Origin: Simiduia litorea | Lineage (GTDB): Bacteria; Pseudomonadota; Gammaproteobacteria; Pseudomonadales; Cellvibrionaceae | Direction: 5' to 3' | Assembly: GCF_042853465.1 (NCBI RefSeq) | Contig: NZ_AP031497.1 | Location: forward strand, 2,914,001-2,978,000 | DNA length: 64,000 bases | Shown: positions 53,590-61,741 of the stretch, in pieces | Numbering within the stretch: the stretch's first letter is position 1 | Layout of the letters: each line of letters starts with the position of its first letter | Position numbers and translations under genes: made by a program | Notes under the pieces: model-generated | Databases searched by the model: none | What the model saw: the letters and a program-made list of their open reading frames with translations, nothing else | What the model was told of the DNA's origin: nothing

Positions 53590-54882
53590 ATGCCCAAACA
53601 TCTTGGCTGGATTGCCACTATTGCCCTGCTTACCCAAGCATTCACGGCCCATGCCGACACCTTGATATATGCCGGCGCCCTGATCGATACGGATAAAGGC
53701 AAGCTCATTAAGGAGCAAACAATCCGCATTAAGGATGGCAAGGTAGCGAGCGTGACCGCTGGCTACGCAAATTCTGTAACGGGGGAAGATACAGTCATCA
53801 ACCTACAGGATTACACAGTGCTACCCGGCCTGATGGACATGCACACCCACTTAAGTGATCAAATGAATCCCGCCGCCTACGCCGAGGGCTTTCGCTTAAA
53901 CGCCGCCGATTATGCCTACCGCTCAGTGGGCTATGCCCATAAAACCCTGATGGCAGGCTTTACCACAGTAAGAGATTTAGGCGACACAGACCAAGTCACC
54001 ATCGCCCTACGCAACGCCATCGCTCAAGGTATTATTACTGGGCCACGCATCTATACCGCCGGCAAGTCCATTGCCACCACGGGCGGGCACGCCGACCCAA
54101 CCAACGGCACGAATCAAGCAATCATGGGCCACCCTGGTCCGGAACAAGGCGTCATCAACGGTGAAGCTCAAGCGCGCGAAGCCGTGCGTCAGCGCTATAA
54201 GGAAGGCTCAGACTTAATCAAAATTACCGCCACCGGCGGCGTCCTCAGTGTGGCGAAAAACGGTCAAAACCCACAGTTTTTTCAGGATGAAGTGGAAGCC
54301 ATCGTCAAAACCGCCAAAGACTACGGCATGACCGTCGCCGTGCACGCACACGGCGCTGAGGGGATGAACCGCGCCATTCGGGCTGGGGTCGACTCCATCG
54401 AACATGGCACCTACATGGATAAGGAAACCATTAAACTGTTTAAGCAATACGGCACTTGGTATGTGCCCACCATTAGCGCTGGAAAGTTTGTGGAAGAAAA
54501 GGCCGCGATCGACGGCTACTTCCCAGCGGTGGTCGTACCCAAAGCCGCTGCCATCGGCCCGAAAATTCAAGGCACCTTCGCCGAGGCCTATAAAGCCGGT
54601 GTGAAAATTGCCTTTGGAACCGACGCCGGCGTCTTCCCTCATGGCGATAACGCCAAAGAGTTTGTTTATATGGTCGAAGCCGGTATGCCAGCGATGAAAG
54701 CCATTCAATCAGCGACAAAGTCCACCGCTGAACTCCTACAAATTAGCGATCAAGCCGGCTCTATTGCCGACGGAAAATGGGCGGATATTATCGCGGTAAA
54801 AGGCGATCCTTTAACCGACATTTCGCTGCTACAGAACATTGATTTCGTAATGAAAGGCGGCGTGATTTATAAACAACCCTAA
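53590..54882 (+). CDS. Secreted metal-dependent amidohydrolase
   Basis: A 430-residue TIM-barrel hydrolase with a signal peptide (MPKHLGWIATIALLTQAFTAHA). The metal site has HTH at 85-87, a carboxylated Lys in DLIKITATGGV, His in VAVHAHGAEG, His in SIEHGTYMD and Asp in FGTDAGVFPHG. It resembles Xaa-Pro dipeptidase and imidazolonepropionase-related periplasmic amidohydrolases. The start has GGAGC about 8 bases upstream. It is a single gene with its own terminator. Substrate unknown; dipeptide or N-acyl amino acid are plausible. Confidence 0.9.
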   Translation: MPKHLGWIATIALLTQAFTAHADTLIYAGALIDTDKGKLIKEQTIRIKDGKVASVTAGYANSVTGEDTVINLQDYTVLPGLMDMHTHLSDQMNPAAYAEGFRLNAADYAYRSVGYAHKTLMAGFTTVRDLGDTDQVTIALRNAIAQGIITGPRIYTAGKSIATTGGHADPTNGTNQAIMGHPGPEQGVINGEAQAREAVRQRYKEGSDLIKITATGGVLSVAKNGQNPQFFQDEVEAIVKTAKDYGMTVAVHAHGAEGMNRAIRAGVDSIEHGTYMDKETIKLFKQYGTWYVPTISAGKFVEEKAAIDGYFPAVVVPKAAAIGPKIQGTFAEAYKAGVKIAFGTDAGVFPHGDNAKEFVYMVEAGMPAMKAIQSATKSTAELLQISDQAGSIADGKWADIIAVKGDPLTDISLLQNIDFVMKGGVIYKQP

Positions 54883-54925
54883 AGCGAAACGCGTTGCGCC
54901 TGTCGGGCGATTCGCGTTTTACCCG

Positions 54926-54962
54926 AAAGCCATTGCCCATAACTAGTGGTCAATGGCTTTTT
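54926..54962 (+). terminator. Intrinsic terminator after the amidohydrolase
   Basis: AAAGCCATTG and CAATGGCTTT pair, with five T at the end of the 3 prime arm. The loop is 15 bases. It lies 44 bases after the stop codon. Confidence 0.8.
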
Positions 54963-55075
54963 ATTACCGCACACTTACGCCGCTATTTTGTCACTCAACA
55001 AAAATAGCTAATTACCAACAATTAAATACGCGATCTACCCTTTTCATCGCTCGACAACAGTAAGCCAATAGCCCT

Positions 55076-56296
55076 ATGCCTACGGAAACTATCCGCTACC
55101 CTCACGCACAACGCGCACTGGCCGCGGTCATGCTGGTTTCATTTATCGGTACCGTGGGTATTGCACTGCCCTACCCCATATTGGCACCCTACTTTCTCGA
55201 TCCCGCCAGCAGCCCCGCACTGACCCAGTTTGCTGGGCTACCCGCTAAGGTTTTACTGGGTATCATATTGGCACTTTACCCGCTTGGCCTGCTCATTGGC
55301 GGCTCCTTTATCGGCGCGCTCTCCGACATATACGGCCGCAAGCGTCTACTCAATATCACGCTATTTATTGCAGGGCTCAGTTACCTTGGAACGGTGTGGG
55401 CATTGCAGCAAGAGAGTTTTATTGGCTTTGCGATAATGCGTCTGGCCACAGGCCTGTGCGAGGGTAATATCGCCGTGGCCCGCGCCATTGCAGTAGATTT
55501 ACACCCGCAGATTGATCGTAAGCGCAGCTTATCTTTAGTCTTTGCCGCCACCTATGCAGGCTGGCTAGTTGGCCCTGTGGCCGGCGGCTACCTCATGCCC
55601 TATGGCGTACACATGAGTTTTCTGATTGCTGCTATTACCGTGTTGGTGTGCCTCGCCTTGGTTTATTTTGGTTTAGACCCCGACAAACCGGCCAAGCCCG
55701 CCGGCAGTGTGTGGCAAAGTATGGGCTCGAATAACTCCCTAGGTTTGTTAAAAGACCAATCCATTCGACCGCTGATTATTTTCCATTTTATTTTTTCCTT
55801 AGCCCTGAACACCTTTTACGAATACTTTCCGCTCTGGTTGGTGGAAGCTTTCGGTCATGGACCAAAGGAGATTGCTTGGCTATCGGTTAGCCTGTCGCTA
55901 ACCATGATTGTTACCAGCGCTTTTTTTATCTCGCGTTTAAGTCAGTTAGGTACGGACCGACAACTGATTATTGCCTGCGTCGTCATCTTAGGTGCAGCGA
56001 CAGGGCTATTACCGTTTTTAAGTCAAACTTGGTGCCTGGTACTTTTCACCCTTATGGGAGCGACCATCGCGCTAGAAAACGGTATTTTCCCTGCATTCAT
56101 GTCTGGTACTTACGGCCACTATGGCCAGGGGCGTATCATGGGGCTACTGACAACAAACTTCTGCTTGGCCAATGTGATTATGGCATTGGCGGGCGCTTTC
56201 CTTGCACTGCTAGGTGGTGCGTGGGTGATTTGGTGCGCCAGCATATTATTTTTCCTGTCAGCCATTTGGTTGTTTTTTCAGCGGAAAACGAATTGA
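55076..56296 (+). CDS. Major facilitator superfamily transporter
   Basis: A 406-residue protein with 12 hydrophobic helices. The MFS motif between TM2 and TM3 reads GALSDIYGRKRLLN, and the C motif of the drug/H+ antiporter-type group is weakly seen in AGWLVGPVAGGYL. Most like the tetracycline or multidrug-type family (TetA/Bcr-like), with no substrate determined. It has weak ribosome binding. It lies alone in the plus strand after the amidohydrolase terminator. Confidence 0.88.
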   Translation: MPTETIRYPHAQRALAAVMLVSFIGTVGIALPYPILAPYFLDPASSPALTQFAGLPAKVLLGIILALYPLGLLIGGSFIGALSDIYGRKRLLNITLFIAGLSYLGTVWALQQESFIGFAIMRLATGLCEGNIAVARAIAVDLHPQIDRKRSLSLVFAATYAGWLVGPVAGGYLMPYGVHMSFLIAAITVLVCLALVYFGLDPDKPAKPAGSVWQSMGSNNSLGLLKDQSIRPLIIFHFIFSLALNTFYEYFPLWLVEAFGHGPKEIAWLSVSLSLTMIVTSAFFISRLSQLGTDRQLIIACVVILGAATGLLPFLSQTWCLVLFTLMGATIALENGIFPAFMSGTYGHYGQGRIMGLLTTNFCLANVIMALAGAFLALLGGAWVIWCASILFFLSAIWLFFQRKTN

Positions 56297-56409
56297 TAAT
56301 CTCGACCGTGGCTGCAACATTATTTTCAAGCTGACTTTATCACCCGCCAGCCCTTTTGAATCTAAGCACTTCATGTATACTCGACTGCATTCATCACAAG
56401 GGATAGACA

Positions 56410-58800
56410 ATGGCCAGACCCCGGCTATTCAGCCTGGCTACCAAAGCGCAACTACTGCTTGGCACTTTCTTAGTGCTATCCCTCTCTGCGCTCCTCTATT
56501 TCCACTGGAAAGAGCAAAATAAATTACGCGAGACCGAGCTAACACAAGATAAGCTCGCCCTTGCTAGCCAACTTAACGCCACCCTTAATGAACAGCAGTC
56601 TGAACAAGCTAAGCTACTTCAACAGTGGGCACTGCATTTACCGTCAAATCAAAGCCGCGATTTATCCAGCAGCCTCGAAAATGATAAAGCCTTGCTAAAG
56701 ATCGCAGGAAACTTTCGTAACATTCTCGTGTTTGATCGCACCGGCTTAGCCAACCTAAACCCTGACCTCGACTGGCCCGAGGTGATCAACAGTGATTGGG
56801 TCAACACGGTCTATCGCAGCGATACCACGCAAAGCCGACTGGCATGCACCGAAAGATGTTCACAGTTTATCGGCATTCCCCTGCATGTTCCCCATCAAGC
56901 CACTAAAATCATAGTCGCGGAACTAGATCTCATTGCACTAGCGGAAGCTTTTTTTAGTGAAACCCGCTACTACGCTTATTTAATCAAATCTGATAAAGCC
57001 GGCAATTGGTTAAGCATTTGGCCCATCGTTAGCCATGGTGACCAACCAAAACTTGAAACGCCGGCACAATTAACCAACTTACTAAACGAGACCAAAGACA
57101 GCTGGGGGCAGTTGCGTTACCACCAAAAGAACTTGCCCATTTACAACAACAGAGACTTAAGCTGGCTTATTTATACAGATGAAGAACCAGAGCTGTTACA
57201 GCGTGCTGAACTATTAAAACTCCAATCTATAATTGCGCTTTGCACGCTCGTCGCTCTGCTGTGTTTTAGCTGGTTAGTCAGTCGTTTTCACCTGCGCAGG
57301 CTATTTAAGCAAGTTAACATTTTACGTCTGGTGTCCGAGCAACAATTTGAAGAAGCGCGTTTAAGGCTGCCCAAAAAGCCAAAGAAAAGCTTAGATGAAC
57401 TCGACTTACTGGCCGAAGTTGCCGCCGAGCTCACTTATCAGTTAGAAGCCAACGCGCGCACTGCTGACTCAAAGAATCGAGAAATGGAGCGCTTAGCACT
57501 TTACGATCCACTTACAAACTTGCCCAACCGCAATTTGTTTGTGTACGAAATAGAGCAATTATTGGAAAGTGGTGTGGACATCAATAAGTCAGCCATTTTG
57601 GTTATTGACGTCGATAAGTTTCAACGTATTAACGATTCTCTAGGGCACCAAAGCGGCGATCATTTACTCTCTAAGATAGCCGACCGTATTCGCGCCGCCA
57701 TTGGCAGCAAAGATTTTTGCGCGCGTCTATCCGGCAATGTATTTGGTGTTTTAATCGTCAGCCTCAATGCTGCTGATTTAAAAATCCGGCTCAACAAAAT
57801 ATCGGAAATGATTCGTCAACCGCTTATTTTAAAGCAACAAAAGCTCATCATTACAGTAAGTATTGGCGTGGCCAAGCTCGAACATGGCGTGCCCACGGTA
57901 GAGCAGTTGCGCAACGCCGAAATTGCTATGTACCGCGCCAAGCAACAAGGTGGCAACTCCCATTTAGAGTTTACACCCGAATTCAAATCGATATCGCGCA
58001 GCAAAGTCTCCTTAGAAGCAGAAATCCACAGGGCTCTAGAGCAAAAAGAGTTTCGACTCTACCTGCAATCAAAAGTGGATATGTCTAGCACTATCCGTGG
58101 CTTCGAAGCCCTATGCCGCTGGGATCATCCAGATAGAGGCATTCTTATGCCGGCTGAATTCGTGCCTGTGATGGCAGACCTCGGCCTACAAACGCCGCTA
58201 GATAAATGGATGCTCGAAGCCTCCTGTCGGCAACTCAAAACCTGGCACACCCTGTACCCAGATATTGGCATTTCCGTGAACGTGGCTAGCGATCACTTTT
58301 CCAGCCCAAGCTTTCTACCCTTTCTGCAGCAAACCATTAATCGCTATGGAATTAAACCCGGTCAACTGGAGCTGGAGATCACCGAAACGCTGTTGATGGA
58401 TAACATCACGCTCGCCTTGCAAACCATCGAAAAAGTTAAAGCACTGGGTGTCAGTGTGGCGATAGACGACTTTGGCACCGGCTACTCGTCATTGAGTTAT
58501 CTGAAAAATTTACCCGTCGACACACTGAAAATTGACCGGGAATTTATTAAAGATATTCCCTTCGACGAAAGCGACATGCACATTTCCGCTGTTATTATTT
58601 TCTTAGCTCGTCAACTGGGTTTTAAAGTCGTGGCAGAAGGGGTGGAAACCAGCGAGCAGCTCGTATTTTTGAAAGCTAACCACTGCGATCTCGCTCAAGG
58701 TTATTTGTTTAGCAAACCAATTCCAGCCCATAAGGCCATGATTGTGCTCGAAAGCCAGCGCAGCGAATCGCACGGCAAAAGCACATCTATTTACAGTTAA
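56410..58800 (+). CDS. GGDEF-EAL protein with degenerate GGDEF, likely c-di-GMP phosphodiesterase
   Basis: A 796-residue inner-membrane protein. TM1 at about 14-30 and TM2 at about 271-292 enclose a periplasmic sensor domain of about 240 residues. The GGDEF domain (about 365-520) has the RxxD-like start YDPLTNLPNRNLF, but the active site is SGNVF (441-445) instead of GGDEF, so it is unlikely to make c-di-GMP. The EAL domain has EAL at 566-568, then EITETLL, IDDFGTGYSSLSYL, LKIDREFIKDI and EGVET. All these fit an active phosphodiesterase. A single gene. Confidence 0.93.
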   Translation: MARPRLFSLATKAQLLLGTFLVLSLSALLYFHWKEQNKLRETELTQDKLALASQLNATLNEQQSEQAKLLQQWALHLPSNQSRDLSSSLENDKALLKIAGNFRNILVFDRTGLANLNPDLDWPEVINSDWVNTVYRSDTTQSRLACTERCSQFIGIPLHVPHQATKIIVAELDLIALAEAFFSETRYYAYLIKSDKAGNWLSIWPIVSHGDQPKLETPAQLTNLLNETKDSWGQLRYHQKNLPIYNNRDLSWLIYTDEEPELLQRAELLKLQSIIALCTLVALLCFSWLVSRFHLRRLFKQVNILRLVSEQQFEEARLRLPKKPKKSLDELDLLAEVAAELTYQLEANARTADSKNREMERLALYDPLTNLPNRNLFVYEIEQLLESGVDINKSAILVIDVDKFQRINDSLGHQSGDHLLSKIADRIRAAIGSKDFCARLSGNVFGVLIVSLNAADLKIRLNKISEMIRQPLILKQQKLIITVSIGVAKLEHGVPTVEQLRNAEIAMYRAKQQGGNSHLEFTPEFKSISRSKVSLEAEIHRALEQKEFRLYLQSKVDMSSTIRGFEALCRWDHPDRGILMPAEFVPVMADLGLQTPLDKWMLEASCRQLKTWHTLYPDIGISVNVASDHFSSPSFLPFLQQTINRYGIKPGQLELEITETLLMDNITLALQTIEKVKALGVSVAIDDFGTGYSSLSYLKNLPVDTLKIDREFIKDIPFDESDMHISAVIIFLARQLGFKVVAEGVETSEQLVFLKANHCDLAQGYLFSKPIPAHKAMIVLESQRSESHGKSTSIYS

Positions 58801-58877
58801 ACATACATTTTCTTAGCGCCCTGCTCAGCCTTGCTCGCCACACACTGGCAACGAGACAAGGCTAAAAAAGGATAGAC

Positions 58878-59654
58878 CTACCTGGGCTGCATCCGAATAG
58901 CACCATCTAAACGAATCGTTTCGCCATTGATGTAGCTATTGCTAGCTAGATGAACGACGAGATCACCATATTCTTTAGGCAAACCCATGCGCTTTGGAAA
59001 CTGAATATTCGAGACCAACCCCTCTTGTACATTTTCGGGCATCGCCAATAACATGGGTGTGCCCATAATGCCGGGGGCAATGGCGTTAACTCGAATACCG
59101 AGCTTGGCGAGATCGCGCGCCATCGGCAAAGTCATGCCAACAATACCGCCCTTGCTGGCCGAATAGGCGCATTGACCCAATTGACCTTCGAAGGCGGCAA
59201 CTGAGGCGGTATTAATAATAATGCCGCGCTCGAGCGCCTCGCCCATGGTTTCGTTTTTTGCCATTAAAGCAGCGGCCATTCGCGCCACATTAAAACTACC
59301 AATTAAATTAACACTGATGGTTTTACTAAACTCAGACAAGGGCAGTGGGTTGCTATCACGATCTAAAATTTTACCTGCGGTGGCGATACCAGCACAGTTC
59401 ACACAAATTTGCAGGCTAGTAAACGTCGCCACCAATTTGTCAAAGCCCGCTTGTACCGAGGCTTCATCGGCCACATTTGCCACCGCGAACGCCGCGCGCT
59501 CACTGCCCAAGTTGGCGACAGTTTCCGCTGCAGCCGCTTCATTCATATCGAAGATAAATACCTTTGCGCCGGCCGCTGCTAATTGCTCGCACGTTGCCCG
59601 CCCCAAGCCAGAGCCGCCACCGGTTACCAATGCTACTTGTCCATCAATATTCAT
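58878..59654 (-). CDS. 3-hydroxyacyl-CoA dehydrogenase-like SDR (HSD10 type)
   Basis: A 258-residue short-chain dehydrogenase. The NAD loop is TGGGSGLG (11-18), the catalytic Ser151 is in NTASVAAFEGQ, Tyr164 and Lys168 in CAYSASKGG. The long insertion DRDSNPLPLSEF and the end NGETIRLDGAIRM match HSD17B10-like type II 3-hydroxyacyl-CoA dehydrogenases of isoleucine and fatty acid breakdown. It follows the acyl-CoA dehydrogenase by 10 bases on the same strand, so they form a pair. Confidence 0.88.
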   Translation of the reverse strand: MNIDGQVALVTGGGSGLGRATCEQLAAAGAKVFIFDMNEAAAAETVANLGSERAAFAVANVADEASVQAGFDKLVATFTSLQICVNCAGIATAGKILDRDSNPLPLSEFSKTISVNLIGSFNVARMAAALMAKNETMGEALERGIIINTASVAAFEGQLGQCAYSASKGGIVGMTLPMARDLAKLGIRVNAIAPGIMGTPMLLAMPENVQEGLVSNIQFPKRMGLPKEYGDLVVHLASNSYINGETIRLDGAIRMQPR

Positions 59655-59664
59655 ACGTACCTAC

Positions 59665-60825
59665 CTACAGATTAAGTTGTTTAATGAGATCGCGCGCAAT
59701 AACAATGCGCTGAATTTCGCTGGTCCCTTCATAAATGGTGGTGATGCGTACATCGCGCGCCATTCGTTCGAGCGGGTATTCCTTAATGTAACCGGCGCCC
59801 CCGAGCATTTGTAAGGCGGTATAACAGGCGTCGTTGGCCTTTTCCGAGGCGAACAGTTTTGCCATAGACGCCTCCTTACCAAAAGCCTTGCCCTGTTCTT
59901 TCAACCAAGCCGCCTGCATCAATAACAAGCGTGCAGCTTCTAATTCAGTGGCTCTGTCAGCGAGCATCCACTGCAGCCCTTGAAAGTTAATAAGCGGCTG
60001 ATTAAATTGTTCGCGCTCGGCCAAATAATGCGCCGCGAAGTCCATCGCCGCCAACCCGACGCCCAAGGCCAGCGACCCTATACCGATACGCCCGCCGGCC
60101 AACTCGGCCACAGCGATGCGAAAACCATCGTTTTCAACACCGAGCATCTGGCTGGCCCTCACTCGGCATTGATCAAAATGCACTTCATTCGTGGCAGAGG
60201 CTTTTTGCCCCATTTTATCTTCCGCTTTGCCGATGCTAATACCTGGGGTATCGGCGTCGACGAGGAAACAACTAATGCCCTTGCCCTTTTTTGCGCTGGG
60301 GTCGGTAACTGCCCAGACCACGAAAACGCCGGCATACTCGGCGCTGGTAATGTAAATTTTCGCGCCCGACAACAAAAAATCGTCGCCGTCGCGCACGGCG
60401 CGGGTTTTCATACCGGCGGGATCTGAACCGGCGCCACTCTCGGTCAAGCAAAACGCACCAGCGGCAAATTCGCCACTGCACAATTTCGGTAAGTAATGGG
60501 ATTTTTGTGCCTCATTACCAACAGCTTGAATGACTTCGGCAACCATATTACTCACCGATACCGTAACCGCAGTAGACGCACAGGCTTTAGCCAGCTCGGT
60601 AATGGCTAAACTAAAAGCCACCACGCCGGCTTCGGTGCCGCCGTAGTGGCCATCAATATTCAGCCCCATAAAACCCAGCGCCGATAACTTTTGTAAATGC
60701 CCCAGTAACAATTGACGGCCATTCGGGCCTTCCATATCAGCCGCCACGGGCGCTAGCTCGGCGCTGGCAAATGCCCGTGCCGTGTCGCAAATCATCTGCT
60801 GTTCGTCAGTTAAAGAAAAATGCAT
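59665..60825 (-). CDS. Acyl-CoA dehydrogenase
   Basis: A 386-residue FAD enzyme of beta-oxidation or amino-acid catabolism. The ACAD signatures are AFCLTESGAGSDPAG (flavin site) and the C-terminal QMLGGAGYIKEYPLERMARDVRI (shown as QMLGGAGYIKEYP), with the catalytic Glu near the end in IYEGTSEIQRIV. ATG 60825 was chosen because it gives the family N terminus MHFSLTDEQQ; the frame extends 31 codons further. Substrate chain and branching are unknown; the SDR partner suggests branched-chain or short-chain acyl-CoA. Confidence 0.93.
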   Translation of the reverse strand: MHFSLTDEQQMICDTARAFASAELAPVAADMEGPNGRQLLLGHLQKLSALGFMGLNIDGHYGGTEAGVVAFSLAITELAKACASTAVTVSVSNMVAEVIQAVGNEAQKSHYLPKLCSGEFAAGAFCLTESGAGSDPAGMKTRAVRDGDDFLLSGAKIYITSAEYAGVFVVWAVTDPSAKKGKGISCFLVDADTPGISIGKAEDKMGQKASATNEVHFDQCRVRASQMLGVENDGFRIAVAELAGGRIGIGSLALGVGLAAMDFAAHYLAEREQFNQPLINFQGLQWMLADRATELEAARLLLMQAAWLKEQGKAFGKEASMAKLFASEKANDACYTALQMLGGAGYIKEYPLERMARDVRITTIYEGTSEIQRIVIARDLIKQLNL

Positions 60826-60932
60826 GGCTGCTCCGAATGGTAAATTTGGCAATACAGTAGCGTAAGTCCGCCCCGCAAAACCGGCGTTTTTGATCCTGCA
60901 AATAAACTTTCGCGCCAATAAAGCACCAAAAG

Positions 60933-61421
60933 TCAGGATTTTGGGACAGAAATAGCAGTTTCAGATTTAACTTCCTGAATCACCATATAAGTATGGGTTT
61001 CACGCACCCCCGGCAGCGAGGATAATTTTTCGCCCAAAAAGCGACGATAGTGATTCATCCCAGCCACGCGAATCTTAAGCATGTAATCGAAACCACCGGC
61101 AACCATATGGCACTCTTGGATCTCCGCCAAGCCCGCCACCTCTTTGTTGAATCTATCTAAATCTTCAGTGGCGGTGTTACTCAAGGTCACTTGAATATAG
61201 GCCACCAACGACATATTGAGTTTTTCCGCATCCAACAGCGCCACATACTGGCGAATAAAGCCATCCCGCTCTAAGCGTTTCACCCTTTCCAGGCAGGGTG
61301 TGGGACTCAAATTCACCTGTCGGGCTAGCTCCACATTAGACATTCGGCCATCCACCTGCAGCAAAGCCAGTATTTTCCTATCTGTACGATCTAAACGGCC
61401 CACATCGGGCTTATCTGTCAT
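60933..61421 (-). CDS. Lrp/AsnC family regulator, candidate regulator of putA
   Basis: A 162-residue regulator. The helix-turn-helix is at about residues 10-55 (LDRTDRKILALLQVDGRMSN then LARQVNLSPTPCLERVKRLE), followed by the RAM domain with VAGGFDYMLKIRV. Length and pattern are Lrp-like. It is divergent from putA with 320 bases between them; Lrp-type PutR proteins in other bacteria activate putA in response to proline. A dyad at 61484-61498 is a candidate site. Link to putA is inferred from position. Confidence 0.9.
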   Translation of the reverse strand: MTDKPDVGRLDRTDRKILALLQVDGRMSNVELARQVNLSPTPCLERVKRLERDGFIRQYVALLDAEKLNMSLVAYIQVTLSNTATEDLDRFNKEVAGLAEIQECHMVAGGFDYMLKIRVAGMNHYRRFLGEKLSSLPGVRETHTYMVIQEVKSETAISVPKS

Positions 61422-61483
61422 AGCATTAAATTCCGAAAATTATAAATATAAAGGAACTATACACTATTAAAATGCAAAAATTG

Positions 61484-61498
61484 GAGACTAATACTCTC
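61484..61498. promoter_or_regulatory. Imperfect 15-base dyad in the lrp-putA intergenic region
   Basis: GAGAcTAaTAcTCTC is a 15-base imperfect palindrome of the length and GAG/CTC-bounded, AT-centred layout of Lrp sites. It lies in the 320-base gap (61422-61741) between the divergent regulator and putA. The rest of this gap is AT-rich near 61440-61480 and otherwise shows no gene, except a good ribosome binding site (GGGAGGA) just before putA. Confidence 0.45.
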
Positions 61499-61741
61499 AA
61501 AACGCAAAGATAATGCGCACCATCTGCTGTTGAGAAAAGCAGCTATTATTAACCAATAGGCTCCTCTAAAAAATCGACTTTTGTTGTGAAGACAAAAAAG
61601 CACCGCGCACCTAGGCATTGCCAGACGGTAAAACTCGAATTTACACCCAGTAAATCGAGGATTAAGCACGGAGCTGACGCAGTCATCATGGGGAAAGGCA
61701 ATATTTAAGGATGCCCTAAACCTGACGGGAGGATTCACACA

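Noticed and set aside
53445..53696. 83-codon ORF upstream of the amidohydrolase
   Set aside because: Overlaps the signal-peptide region of the real gene and has no ribosome binding site; the amidohydrolase frame is supported by its motifs.
54214..54708. 164-codon minus-strand ORF opposite the amidohydrolase
   Set aside because: Its sequence is the reverse of the TIM-barrel gene and shows no independent motif.
59221..59814. 197-codon plus-strand ORF opposite the SDR and acyl-CoA dehydrogenase genes
   Set aside because: It spans two real minus-strand genes, has no start signal and no domain.
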